Shown here piece after piece: positions 23,962 to 32,066 of a stretch of DNA of 64,000 nucleotides. The stretch comes from an uncultured Bacteroidales bacterium (GTDB taxonomy: Bacteria; Bacteroidota; Bacteroidia; Bacteroidales; P3), in assembly GCA_900318275.1 (NCBI GenBank), contig ONJY01000006.1:23927-87926 (forward strand). The letters are read 5' to 3'. Below the pieces are notes generated by a model. That model was not told where the DNA came from. It made no database searches and saw only the letters and a list, made by a program, of their open reading frames with translations. Numbering within the stretch: position 1 is the stretch's first letter; every line of letters begins with the position of its first letter. Made by a program: the position numbers and the translations under genes.

Positions 23962-24447
23962 TCACCTTGATGAATGCATTATCTTTTTCACCAGCAGGGT
24001 GGCTATGGCATCACTCTGGGCTTCGCTGTCGGCGCAGAAGATATAGACGGTGCGCTGCAGGTAGGAGATGCCCATATAGCAGCTGGCTGCCACATCGACG
24101 GTCTCGCCGACCACTGGGGCGTTCTCTGCCGGGTTGACACGGCTGCGGCGTGCGAAGAGCACCACGTCGCTACCTTGGCGCAGGCCGAGTTCCTGCTCGG
24201 GGGCCAGGTCGCCGATATAGAACTCACGCTTCATCCAGGCCCATCCCTCATCGTCAAGAGCCTCCACCACAGTCACGTCGACGCGCGACACGCTGTCGAT
24301 GGCGAAACCGGCGACGGAAGCCACTTTGACCCCCGCCTGCTGTGCATAGCGGTTATAGAGGTCGGCCTGTGCCTGGGAGGCAAACGCAGACAGAAGCGCC
24401 GCACAGACAAGGGCCATGCGCGACAGGCGCACCAATGCTTTCTTCAT
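23962..24447 (-). CDS. Exported protein of an ECF sigma operon
   Basis: 161 residues from the ATG that overlaps the upstream stop (ATGA, 24444-24447); another ATG 18 bp earlier is possible. Signal peptide ends near ASQAQA; the mature part (YAQQAGVKVASVAGFAID, then FARRSR and C-terminal IATLLVKKIMH) is small and mixed alpha/beta. Position after sigma and anti-sigma genes recalls the DUF4252 proteins found in Bacteroidales ECF operons, but the match is weak, so I leave it unnamed. Confidence 0.7.
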   Translation of the reverse strand: MKKALVRLSRMALVCAALLSAFASQAQADLYNRYAQQAGVKVASVAGFAIDSVSRVDVTVVEALDDEGWAWMKREFYIGDLAPEQELGLRQGSDVVLFARRSRVNPAENAPVVGETVDVAASCYMGISYLQRTVYIFCADSEAQSDAIATLLVKKIMHSSR

Positions 24448-24923
24448 GCCGTCAGGAATTTCCATATATCGTTGATAACTGAGTCGGCGTCACACTGGCT
24501 GTTGCATGTGACGACGGGGTCGCCGGCTTTAGCGGCCTTGTGGTGCTGCGGCCTGTACGTCTGGGTCACCGCTGCGGCGGTCTTCTCGGCATCGACTGCC
24601 GCCGTCTGCAACGGCATCGCCTCCACGGGCGCTGTCAGCACCTCGTCGTCGACAACCTGCTGCACCGGCACCTCCTGTTTGGCCATCAGCGGCTCCTCGT
24701 GGCGAGGCATCAGCAACGTGAGACCCACGGCCATAACGGCCACGACACCGGCGGCCATGGCGGCCACGCGACGGCGGCGATGACGTATGGCCACAGCACG
24801 CTGTTCGGCGCAGGCCACAACATCGTCACGATGGGTGAGGATGTTGAGCGTGGCCAGCTCTTCGTCCGTCAGCGTCCCTGCCGCCCGTTTGGCCAGCAGT
24901 TCTTGAATGCTGTCTTGTTTCAT
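24444..24923 (-). CDS. Putative membrane anti-sigma factor
   Basis: 159 residues. Cytosolic N-terminus (about 1-50, DSIQELLAKRAAGTLTDEE), Arg-rich stop (RHRRRR), one membrane segment (VAAMAAGVVAVMAVGLTLLM, about 53-72) and a periplasmic, Ala/Val-rich tail. Its start overlaps the sigma gene stop by 4 bp. Topology and location fit an anti-sigma factor, although no zinc-binding ZAS motif is seen. Confidence 0.75.
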   Translation of the reverse strand: MKQDSIQELLAKRAAGTLTDEELATLNILTHRDDVVACAEQRAVAIRHRRRRVAAMAAGVVAVMAVGLTLLMPRHEEPLMAKQEVPVQQVVDDEVLTAPVEAMPLQTAAVDAEKTAAAVTQTYRPQHHKAAKAGDPVVTCNSQCDADSVINDIWKFLTA

Positions 24924-25393
24924 ATCTGTTCCTCCAGTCTTTCTTTCAGTATCTGTTTTGCTTCACGCAACTTACGTTTCACAGTCATGATGCTCATCCC
25001 CGTGAGCTTCGACAGCTCGCCGATGGAGAGGTCTTTCTCGTAGCGCAGCGACACCAGCGACCGCAGGGCCTGAGGCAATCCGTTGCGGAGGTGCCTCACG
25101 CGCTCCAGCAGGTCGGCATAAGAGGTGTCTTGAGCCATCGACACATCCTCGATGTCAGCCTCGCTCATGGGTATCGTCACCTTCCTGCGCCGCAGGGTGT
25201 CCACCGCCAGCCGCCTCACCGTCTGGTAGCAGTAGCCCGACGGGTCTTTGAGCAGCGGTGCCGCCATAGTCCTGGCGAGGGCTTCCTGCACAGCGTCACG
25301 GGCATCGTCACCGTCCTCTAGCATGGCGTACGCCAGCGCATAGTAGTCCAGATAATGGTCCACAAGTTGCTGACGTATTTCTGCCCTGTTCAT
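24920..25393 (-). CDS. ECF-type RNA polymerase sigma factor
   Basis: 157 residues. Region 2 (DYYALAYAMLEDGDDARDAV, LARTMAAP) and region 4 (GLPQALRSLVSLRYEKDLSI, then a helix-turn-helix GELSKLTGMSIMTVKRKLR) are recognisable. First gene of a coupled sigma/anti-sigma/exported-protein operon. A near-consensus TACTTTTTG (one base too long) lies about 25 bp upstream. The signal it answers is unknown. Confidence 0.88.
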   Translation of the reverse strand: MNRAEIRQQLVDHYLDYYALAYAMLEDGDDARDAVQEALARTMAAPLLKDPSGYCYQTVRRLAVDTLRRRKVTIPMSEADIEDVSMAQDTSYADLLERVRHLRNGLPQALRSLVSLRYEKDLSIGELSKLTGMSIMTVKRKLREAKQILKERLEEQI

Positions 25394-25431
25394 ATATATA
25401 TGACGAGGAAGTGCCCAAAAAGTATCATTTT

Positions 25432-25884
25432 TTAACTCTTTTTAGCAAAAAAGTCTGGCTCGGGCATCTGTTCGAGCCTTCCGTTTTGCCAATCGACATG
25501 CACCGTTACGGTCTGCCGACCGTTGGTCAGCAGGAGGTACGGCACATGCAGCACGGTGTTGTAGCGGCAGGCCTGGTCGCACACCTTCTGCGTGATAGCA
25601 ACCTCGGGCTTCTTGCATTCCACTATCATCCGAGGCTCGCCGTCGGTGCCGAAGACCACGATGTCGCAGCGGCGTGTCATGCCGTTGAGCGTGATGGCAC
25701 CTTCCACCTGCATCAGTTCCAGCGGGTAGCCGTAGCGGTCGTGCAGCAGGCCTATGACCCACTGCCTGACCCCCTCTTCGGGTGTCAGCGCCACCCAGCG
25801 CTTGCGTACAGGGTCAAGCACTTCGCGACGCCCGTCGGCGAGCTGCCGCACCTGCGGCTCAGTATATTGTGCTTTCGTCGGCAC
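25432..25884 (-). CDS. Type I restriction enzyme R N-terminal-like (PD-(D/E)XK) protein
   Basis: 150 residues; a stand-alone HSDR_N_2-type domain (PF13588). Catalytic pattern: Asp in RRCDIVVFG and Glu-x-Lys in IVECKKP; LTPEEGVRQWVIGLL is the conserved N-terminal helix. These small proteins are common in Bacteroidetes and are not part of a restriction system here: no hsdM or hsdS is nearby. The start overlaps the end of the barrel-receptor gene by 26 bp. Function unknown; nuclease activity is a guess from the fold. Confidence 0.85.
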   Translation of the reverse strand: MPTKAQYTEPQVRQLADGRREVLDPVRKRWVALTPEEGVRQWVIGLLHDRYGYPLELMQVEGAITLNGMTRRCDIVVFGTDGEPRMIVECKKPEVAITQKVCDQACRYNTVLHVPYLLLTNGRQTVTVHVDWQNGRLEQMPEPDFFAKKS

Positions 25885-28432
25885 CTTCTTCCTCCTGTTG
25901 TCCAGAAGAGCCGTTCGCTCCCTTGTCGGTCGCGTTCGGCCTTTTCTGGAGGCCGTTGTTAATCTTGTAGGAGAAGCCCAGCGTCACCGTCGGCGACAGA
26001 CGCTTGGCCTTGACCACGCGGTTCATGTCGGCGTCGTTGGTGACATGACCCCAGCCGCCGGTGCACAGCACGTCGCTGACACGCAGGTTTATGGTGCCAC
26101 GCTTGTTGAGCACGTCCTTCTTCACCGCCAAGTCAACCCAGTAGCCGGGGTCCATCCTCGTCTGCAAGTCGAGCCACGGCGCCCAGTACTGTCCGCTGAG
26201 CTGCACCGTCCAGTCCTTGGGCAGCGTCATGAACGAGCTGAACTTGCCGCTTGCCTGGAACGACTGCGTGCTGCGGTTGTCGAGCAGAGCGGTGCCTTCG
26301 ATGTAGCTCTGGTAGACATTCACGCTCACGTTGAGCTTCCACCACTGGAACGGCTGCCAGTCGACGATGAACTCCAAGCCATAGTTATAGCCCTTGTGCA
26401 GGTTGAAACTCGTTGACGCGCGGTAGCCGTAATACTGGCTGTTGTAAGGCTCCCACCAGGCGTAGCTGTCCACATTCTCGGGGGTCCACGTAAAGCCGTA
26501 GCGTGTGATCATGTGGTTGGTCTGGCGGTAGTAGGCCGAGGTGAAGATATTCACCTTATTGATGCCGAGGTTGTAGCTCACCTCGAAGGCATTGGTATAC
26601 TCGGGGTCGAGGTTCGGGTTGCCGAAGCTTATCTGGTCGCCCTCGCGCACATCCATGTAGGGGTTGAGGTCCCACATGTGCGGACGTCGCACACGGCGGC
26701 TATAGCTCACCTGCATGCTCTGCATTTCGCTGAACTTGTACGACAGGTGCAGCGTCGGGTACAGCTGCCAGTAGGTCTTGTCCACAGGCTTGGTGTCGGG
26801 GTGTTTGATGTCGTGACCGTATATTGAGGCATATTCGCCGCGCAGGCCTCCCTGCAGCGACAGACGCTCGGTGAGGTTGCCACCCAGTGTGCCGTAGACG
26901 GCATGCACATGCTGGCGGTAGTCGAAGTGTGTCGACGAGGTGCTGTCGTACACGTGGTCGGTGCTGCTGGTGCTGCGGTAGTAGTCGGCCTTCTGGTTGG
27001 GCCAATCCATGCGGCCCTCGTAGCCGGTCTCCAGTCGCCATCCCTCTTTGCCGAAGAACGAGTCGAGGGGCCGCAGCCAGTTGAGCTTCACGTTCAGCGC
27101 CTGGTGATGGTTCTTGGTCTCGCTGTCGCGACGGTAGTAGTTGGCGGCCTGTGCCAGCGCGTCGCGGTAGGTCTGCTCCTGCATGCCTTCGCCCACCACA
27201 CGGCGGGTGCTGAAGGTGGCGTCCACCGTCAGTTCCTCGTCCTTGCGGTCGAACTTCTTTGTGTAGAGCATGTTGAACGAGTGGTTGACGTTGCGGTTGT
27301 CGCCCGTGCCCTTCTGGTCGTAGTGCAGCGAGTCGTTGCTGTGCAGCACATCAACAGCCGTGATGTCGCTGTTGCGACGGCGGTTGCCGCCACGCAGCTG
27401 GTAGCTGAGCAGCAGGCTGTTCTGGTCGTCAAAGTAATATTCGCCGCCCACCTTCACGCTGCCCATGTAGTTGGGGTTGATGCTAAACTGGTCGATGTCG
27501 TAGTGCGACCGCGGGTTGCCGTTGTTGTCGAGGTATTCGATGTCGGTGTGCGACTTGTTGCCGCGCTGACGGATGCCGCCGTCCATGTTGAGGAACAGGT
27601 TGTACTTCTCCGTCGTGTAGTTGAGGCTCACGTTGCCCATCACCGTGGGGATGAACTGAGGCTTGTCCTTGGGTATCATGAACGGCAGCGGAGCACCGGC
27701 GTTGAGGTTCACCACACCGTTGAGGCCCAGCGCTCCGGCGGTCTTGTCCTTGAGCTTTATGTTGATGATGCCGCTCATGCCCTCGGGGTCATACTTGGCC
27801 GAGGGGTTTGTGATGACCTCCACGTTCTCCACCGTCGAGGCGGGTATCTGCTCCAGCAGGGTGGCCAGGTCGCTGGCCAGTAACTCGCTGGGGCGCCCGT
27901 TGACGAGCACCTTGACGTTAGTGGAGCCGCGCAGCGTCACGTTGCCGTCGTTGTCGACAGCCACGCTGGGCACCTGCTCCAACACGTCGGTAGCCGTGCC
28001 GCCGCCGGTGACGAGGTTCTTGTCGACGTTGATGACTCGCTTGTCGAGCTGGTATTCAACCATCGAGCGCTCGGCGCTGATTTCCACAGCCTCCATGGTC
28101 TTAGCGTGCGCCTTGAGCTGCACCTTGCCCACGTTCACCTCGTGGCGGCCGTCGCCGAGAGTCAGCGGCTGGCTGTGGAAGTAGGTGTCGTAGCCCATGA
28201 AGGTGACACGCAGCAGGTAGCGCCCGTTGGGCGCCGTGACGGCGAAGCTGCCGTTACCCTCGCTCACCGTGCCGTTGACCAGCGTCGAGTCGCTGGCCTT
28301 GAGCAGCGCCACGTTGGCATACTCTATATATTCTCCCGTCCGCGCATCAATCACGCGGCCCACAACCACGCCCTGCTGGGCCGCGGCGCCCAAGGCCATG
28401 GCGCAGAGCAGCACAATCAACAGCCTTTTCAT
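25859..28432 (-). CDS. Outer-membrane beta-barrel protein, TonB-receptor-like with carboxypeptidase-regulatory domain
   Basis: 857 residues from the ATG at 28432, which directly overlaps the PAS gene stop (ATGA). Signal peptide to about 19, CarboxypepD_reg-like domain (VVVGRVIDARTGEYIEYANV, about 22-105), a plug-like domain (VLEQVPSVAVDNDGNVTLRG, then VLVNGRPS and IEVITNPSAKYDPEGMSGII) and a long C-terminal barrel of the OMP_b-brl_3 class with many Tyr/Trp strands. Such proteins are found without a SusD partner, as here. Likely an outer-membrane transporter or assembly factor; ligand unknown. Confidence 0.88.
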   Translation of the reverse strand: MKRLLIVLLCAMALGAAAQQGVVVGRVIDARTGEYIEYANVALLKASDSTLVNGTVSEGNGSFAVTAPNGRYLLRVTFMGYDTYFHSQPLTLGDGRHEVNVGKVQLKAHAKTMEAVEISAERSMVEYQLDKRVINVDKNLVTGGGTATDVLEQVPSVAVDNDGNVTLRGSTNVKVLVNGRPSELLASDLATLLEQIPASTVENVEVITNPSAKYDPEGMSGIINIKLKDKTAGALGLNGVVNLNAGAPLPFMIPKDKPQFIPTVMGNVSLNYTTEKYNLFLNMDGGIRQRGNKSHTDIEYLDNNGNPRSHYDIDQFSINPNYMGSVKVGGEYYFDDQNSLLLSYQLRGGNRRRNSDITAVDVLHSNDSLHYDQKGTGDNRNVNHSFNMLYTKKFDRKDEELTVDATFSTRRVVGEGMQEQTYRDALAQAANYYRRDSETKNHHQALNVKLNWLRPLDSFFGKEGWRLETGYEGRMDWPNQKADYYRSTSSTDHVYDSTSSTHFDYRQHVHAVYGTLGGNLTERLSLQGGLRGEYASIYGHDIKHPDTKPVDKTYWQLYPTLHLSYKFSEMQSMQVSYSRRVRRPHMWDLNPYMDVREGDQISFGNPNLDPEYTNAFEVSYNLGINKVNIFTSAYYRQTNHMITRYGFTWTPENVDSYAWWEPYNSQYYGYRASTSFNLHKGYNYGLEFIVDWQPFQWWKLNVSVNVYQSYIEGTALLDNRSTQSFQASGKFSSFMTLPKDWTVQLSGQYWAPWLDLQTRMDPGYWVDLAVKKDVLNKRGTINLRVSDVLCTGGWGHVTNDADMNRVVKAKRLSPTVTLGFSYKINNGLQKRPNATDKGANGSSGQQEEEGADESTIY

Positions 28433-28794
28433 TGCTGCGGTTTTGGCTGACGCACGAAGTGGGGCATCTCGAAGGGTATCTCTATCGAGTACTCGATGAG
28501 GCCGCCGAACTGACCGTCCTCCTTCCACCAGGGGGTCTGGTAGATGAGTTTCTTCACCTTGCTGCCGTCGGCGAGGGTCTTCTCGATGGTGTAGGCGTTG
28601 AGCTGCTGGTGCTCGAGCAGGCCTTTGAGCTTGGTCTTGGCGGGCTCGGGGTGGCAGTCCATCAGGTTGTTGCCTATAATCTTGTGGCCATGGCTGTTGA
28701 CGTCGGCGCTGTGCTGGTTCATGTCGAGCACGTAGCCCTCGGCGTCGCACACGGTGATGGCTATGTTGTTCAGATGTTCAAAATACTGGTCCAT
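28429..28794 (-). CDS. Small PAS-domain protein
   Basis: 121 residues, essentially one PAS fold: IAITVCDAEGYVLDMNQ, GNNLMDCHPEPAKTKLKGLL, and KLIYQTPWWKEDGQFGGLIE. No output domain is attached. Overlaps the barrel-receptor start by four bases, so the two proteins should be made together. It might sense a small ligand or redox state and act through protein contacts; partner unknown. The upstream 140 bp is filled with TTGATA/ATCAAC words. Confidence 0.82.
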   Translation of the reverse strand: MDQYFEHLNNIAITVCDAEGYVLDMNQHSADVNSHGHKIIGNNLMDCHPEPAKTKLKGLLEHQQLNAYTIEKTLADGSKVKKLIYQTPWWKEDGQFGGLIEYSIEIPFEMPHFVRQPKPQQ

Positions 28795-28935
28795 TGAAAG
28801 TTGACTTGTTGATATGTTGATACGGTGATATAATGGGATGGTGATACGGGGTATGAGACATAAAGATAGGTTGATAAATTGACGGGTTGTGGCCCTCGCA
28901 TCAACTTATCAACCTATCGACTTGTCAACCCTCAA

Positions 28936-29844
28936 TTATTTGCACTGCAGGGCGGCCAGTGCGATGCTGTAGAGCTTGGTCTTGGCGCTGTCGCCGCGGC
29001 TGGTGAGGACGCACGGTACGCGGGCACCCATGACCATGCAGGCGAGCTCGGCGTGGGCAAACTTGGTGCAAGCCTTGTAGAAAATGTTGCCGGCCTCGAT
29101 GTTGGGGAACAGCAGGCAGTCGGCGTCACCGGCGACCTCGCTGGTGAGCTTCTTGGTCTGGGCGCTCTCCTTGTCGATGGCGCAGTCGAGGCTCAGGGGG
29201 CCGTCGACAACGGCGCCGGGGATCTGGCCACGCTGGCTCTGCATGCCGAGCCATGCAGCTTCGGCGCATGCTGGCATGCCGATGGAGACCTGCTCGGTGG
29301 CGGCGAGGACAGCCACTTTGGGTTTGGGGTTCTCAAGGCTCTTGGAGACCTGGATGAGGAAGTTCATGATGGCGGTCTTCTGCTTGAAGTCGGGGGCGGG
29401 GATGATGGCCATGTCGGAGCAGCAGAGCAGTTTGTGGTAGGCGGGCACCTCCATGACAGCCATGTGGGTCAGCATGTCGTTCTTCTTGCCGGGCATGAGG
29501 CCGTTCTCCTTGTTGAGGATGGCGCGCATGTACTTGTCGGTGCTGAGCAGGCCCTTCATCAGGAAGTCGCCCTTGCCCTCGTTGATGAGCTTCACAGCTA
29601 GGGCGCCGGCCTTGTTGTCGTTGGCTTCCTGGACCATCTCGAACTTGTTGGGGTCGATACCTTCCTCGGCACAGACCTTCTTCATGGTCTCGATGTCGCC
29701 CACGAGGGTGGCCTCGACGATACCGCGGTCGATGGCGGCGCTAACAGCGGCGATGGTGTGGCTGTCGTTGGCATAAGCAGCGACAAGACGTTTTTTACCT
29801 TTCGATTTGACCAGTTCAAGGAGGTCGTCAAGTTTCGTAATCAT
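28936..29844 (-). CDS. ptb: Phosphate butyryltransferase (phosphate acyltransferase family)
   Basis: 302 residues. Transfers acyl groups between CoA and phosphate, which with butyrate kinase gives ATP from butyryl-CoA or related acyl-CoAs. Conserved segments: GDFLMKGLLSTDKYMRAILN, LLCCSDMAIIPAPDFKQKT, VAVLAATEQVSIGMPA and the C-terminal GARVPCVLTSRGDSAKTK. Length is right for Ptb (Pta is longer). No kinase gene is adjacent in this window. Own promoter at 29892-29922. Alternative acyl substrates, for example isobutyryl from the Vor pathway, are possible. Confidence 0.9.
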   Translation of the reverse strand: MITKLDDLLELVKSKGKKRLVAAYANDSHTIAAVSAAIDRGIVEATLVGDIETMKKVCAEEGIDPNKFEMVQEANDNKAGALAVKLINEGKGDFLMKGLLSTDKYMRAILNKENGLMPGKKNDMLTHMAVMEVPAYHKLLCCSDMAIIPAPDFKQKTAIMNFLIQVSKSLENPKPKVAVLAATEQVSIGMPACAEAAWLGMQSQRGQIPGAVVDGPLSLDCAIDKESAQTKKLTSEVAGDADCLLFPNIEAGNIFYKACTKFAHAELACMVMGARVPCVLTSRGDSAKTKLYSIALAALQCK

Positions 29845-29891
29845 CTTGTTTTTAATTTTTTATTAATATTATTTGTTGAAATCCGTGACTG

Positions 29892-29922
29892 CAAATATAC
29901 ACATTTTTCACTTACCTGCAAA
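29892..29922 (-). promoter_or_regulatory. Promoter of ptb
   Basis: TTTG at 29922-29919, exactly 19 bp, then TATATTTG at 29899-29892 on the minus strand. Confidence 0.75.
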
Positions 29923-30022
29923 TAAAAAATCACCCGCCGTGCAAAAAGCTCCTCACACCCCAACGGCGGCACCCCACACGGCACCCTTCCCCTACGAACC
30001 CTCTACGGAGTCCCTTCAGCAT

Positions 30023-30075
30023 TTCTTCAGTAGTATTTCAGTAGTCCACTGAAGAAGTACTGAAGAACTGCCGTA
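30023..30075. repeat. Dispersed hairpin element, copy A
   Basis: 53 bp matching 47913-47965 with four differences. Its halves (TTCTTCAGTAGTATTTCAGT and ACTGAAGAAGTACTGAAGAA) form an imperfect 20-bp inverted repeat. Confidence 0.85.
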
Positions 30076-30100
30076 CCGGCTCCATAGGTGGAAGGTTAGG

Positions 30101-30155
30101 TAGGGTTTAGATGGGGTTTAGGACGGGTTTAGGTGGGGTTTAGGGTGGTTAGATG
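30101..30155. repeat. 11-bp periodic array, 5 units
   Basis: TAGGGTTTAGA, TGGGGTTTAGG, ACGGGTTTAGG, TGGGGTTTAGG, GTGGTTAGATG in tandem. Confidence 0.85.
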
Positions 30156-30260
30156 TGTGGAGGCGGTGCGACCGAGCGACGTGCGAGAGAAAACTCTTCG
30201 TCACAGGGGCGGCAAGTATGGCGGAATGAGGCTGCTAAAAGAGACACATTCTAAAAAAAT

Positions 30261-30291
30261 TTTGCCAGTTTGGAAAAAGGTTGTATCTTTG
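30261..30291 (+). promoter_or_regulatory. Promoter of rimP-nusA-infB
   Basis: TTTG at 30261-30264, 19 bp, TATCTTTG at 30284-30291: a perfect consensus. Confidence 0.85.
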
Positions 30292-30301
30292 CAGCGGAAT
30301 G

Positions 30302-30326
30302 AGAGAGGTCGAAAACCTCTCTTTTT
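30302..30326 (+). terminator. Hairpin with T-run in the rimP leader
   Basis: AGAGAGG (30302-30308) and CCTCTCT (30316-30322) pair around a 7-nt loop, followed by TTTTT, between the promoter and the rimP ATG. It could act as an attenuator or as a 5'-end stabilising hairpin. Confidence 0.6.
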
Positions 30327-30333
30327 GTTAGTT

Positions 30334-30774
30334 ATGATAGAGAAAATCAAGATATTAGAACTGGTAAACAACGCGCTTGAGGGCAGCGATAAGTTCCTCG
30401 TGAACCTTAAAATCACGCCGGACAACCGCATCTATGTGGACATCGACGGCGACAACGGTGTGACTATCGACGACTGCATCGAGCTGAGCCGCGCCATTGA
30501 GAGCCAGTTGGACCGCGACGAGGAGGATTTCGCCCTCGACGTGAGTTCGGCGGGTGCCGACCAGCCGCTGAAGCTAATACGCCAGTACCGCAAGAACGTG
30601 GGTCGCGACCTGGAGGTGGTGACCACCGATGGCGAGCGCGCCGAAGGTACTCTGGAGGACGCCTCGGACGAGGGCATCGTCATACGCACCCCGGGCACGA
30701 AGAAACAGCCCGCCGAGACGCTGCGCTTCGCCTATCGCGACATCAAGGCTGCACGTGTAGCTATAAAGTTTTAA
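30334..30774 (+). CDS. rimP: Ribosome maturation factor RimP
   Basis: 146 residues. Start chosen at 30334, after the promoter and leader hairpin; upstream in-frame codons lie in the promoter. Two-domain 30S maturation factor: N-terminal alpha/beta domain (VYVD-like RIYVDIDGDNGVTIDDCIEL, DFALDVSSAGADQPL) and C-terminal Sm-like domain (GRDLEVVTTDGERAEGTLED). First gene of the conserved rimP-nusA-infB operon. Confidence 0.95.
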   Translation: MIEKIKILELVNNALEGSDKFLVNLKITPDNRIYVDIDGDNGVTIDDCIELSRAIESQLDRDEEDFALDVSSAGADQPLKLIRQYRKNVGRDLEVVTTDGERAEGTLEDASDEGIVIRTPGTKKQPAETLRFAYRDIKAARVAIKF

Positions 30775-30797
30775 GAAACAAAGCAAAAAACAAGAAT

Positions 30798-32036
30798 ATG
30801 GCAAAGAACCAAGACTTGATCAGCTCCTTCCAGGAGTTCAAGGAATTTAAGAACATCGACCGCGAGACCCTGATGCGCATCCTCGAAGAGGTGTTCCGTT
30901 CGGCATTGGCCAAGCATTTCGGCTCGGAGGACAACTTCGACATCATCGTCAACATTGACAAGGGCGACCTTGAGATATTCCGCAACCGCATGATTGTGGA
31001 AGACGGTGCCGTGCAGGACCCGACGCGGGAGATAGCCATCAGCGACGCCCTCAAAATCGAGGACGACTTCGAGGTGGGTGAGGAGCTCTCGGAGCCTATC
31101 CTGATGACCGAGTTCGGACGCCGCGAGATTCTCAGCATCCGCCAGAACCTCGTGGGCAAGATACAGGACTACGAGAAGAGCCTCATCTTCCAGAAGTATA
31201 AGGAGAAGGTGGGCGAGATCATCGTGGGCGAGGTCTACCAACCATGGAACAAGGAGGTGTTGGTGCTCGACGACGAGAAGATAGAGCTCATACTGCCGAA
31301 AGCCGAGCAGATACCGAGCGACCGCTTCCGCAAGGGCGACACCGTTCGCGCCGTGGTGCTGAAGGTGGAGATGAAGAACAACAATCCCGTAATCATTCTC
31401 AGCCGCACTACACCCATATTCCTGGAGCGCCTGCTCGAAGCCGAGGTGCCCGAGATATACGACGGCCTCATCACCATCAAGAACATCGTGCGCCAGCCTG
31501 GTGAGCGCGCCAAGGTGGCCGTGGAGAGCTACGACGACCGCATCGACCCCGTGGGAAGCTGCGTCGGCGTCAAGGGCGGCCGCATACACGGCATAGTGCG
31601 CGAGCTGCGCAACGAGAACATCGATGTACTCAACTACACTCCGCGTGTGGACCTCATGATACAGCGAGCCCTCAGCCCCGCCAAGATCAGCAGCATCAAG
31701 ATCAACGAGGAGGAGAAGAAGGCCGAGGTGTTCATGCAGCCTGACCAGGTGAGCCTGGCTATCGGCAAGGGCGGTTACAACATCAAGCTGGCCTCCAAGC
31801 TCGTGGGCTACGAGATAGAGGTGTTCCGCGACAGCGACGAGGACTACGACGATGTGGCCCTGCAGGAGTTTAACGACGAGATTGAGCAGTGGGTCATCGA
31901 CGAGCTCATCAAGATAGGCTGCGACACCGCCAAGAGCGTGCTTGCTCTGTCGAAGGAGGAGCTGATGAACCGCACCGACCTCGAAGAGGAGACCATCGAC
32001 CACGTGATTAAAGTACTCGAAGCAGAGTTTGAATAA
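30798..32036 (+). CDS. nusA: Transcription termination/antitermination protein NusA
   Basis: 412 residues: N-terminal RNAP-binding domain, S1 domain (about 135-200, GEIIVGEVYQPWNKEVLVLD), KH1 (VGSCVGVKGGRIHGIVREL) and KH2 (VSLAIGKGGYNIKLASKLVG), and a short acidic C-terminal end. The AR repeats of E. coli NusA are absent, as usual in Bacteroidetes. It lies between rimP and infB with 23- and 30-bp gaps. Confidence 0.97.
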   Translation: MAKNQDLISSFQEFKEFKNIDRETLMRILEEVFRSALAKHFGSEDNFDIIVNIDKGDLEIFRNRMIVEDGAVQDPTREIAISDALKIEDDFEVGEELSEPILMTEFGRREILSIRQNLVGKIQDYEKSLIFQKYKEKVGEIIVGEVYQPWNKEVLVLDDEKIELILPKAEQIPSDRFRKGDTVRAVVLKVEMKNNNPVIILSRTTPIFLERLLEAEVPEIYDGLITIKNIVRQPGERAKVAVESYDDRIDPVGSCVGVKGGRIHGIVRELRNENIDVLNYTPRVDLMIQRALSPAKISSIKINEEEKKAEVFMQPDQVSLAIGKGGYNIKLASKLVGYEIEVFRDSDEDYDDVALQEFNDEIEQWVIDELIKIGCDTAKSVLALSKEELMNRTDLEEETIDHVIKVLEAEFE

Positions 32037-32066
32037 ACAACCCTCAACAAGAAAGGACTCGACAGT

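Larger units (their letters stand above)
29923..30260. other. Spacer between ptb and rimP filled with repeats
   Basis: No gene found. It contains one copy of a dispersed hairpin element (30023-30075) and an 11-bp array (30101-30155). Confidence 0.7.

Noticed and set aside
25432-25884. Restriction-modification system
   Set aside because: Only a stand-alone HSDR_N-like domain is present; no methylase, specificity subunit or helicase nearby.
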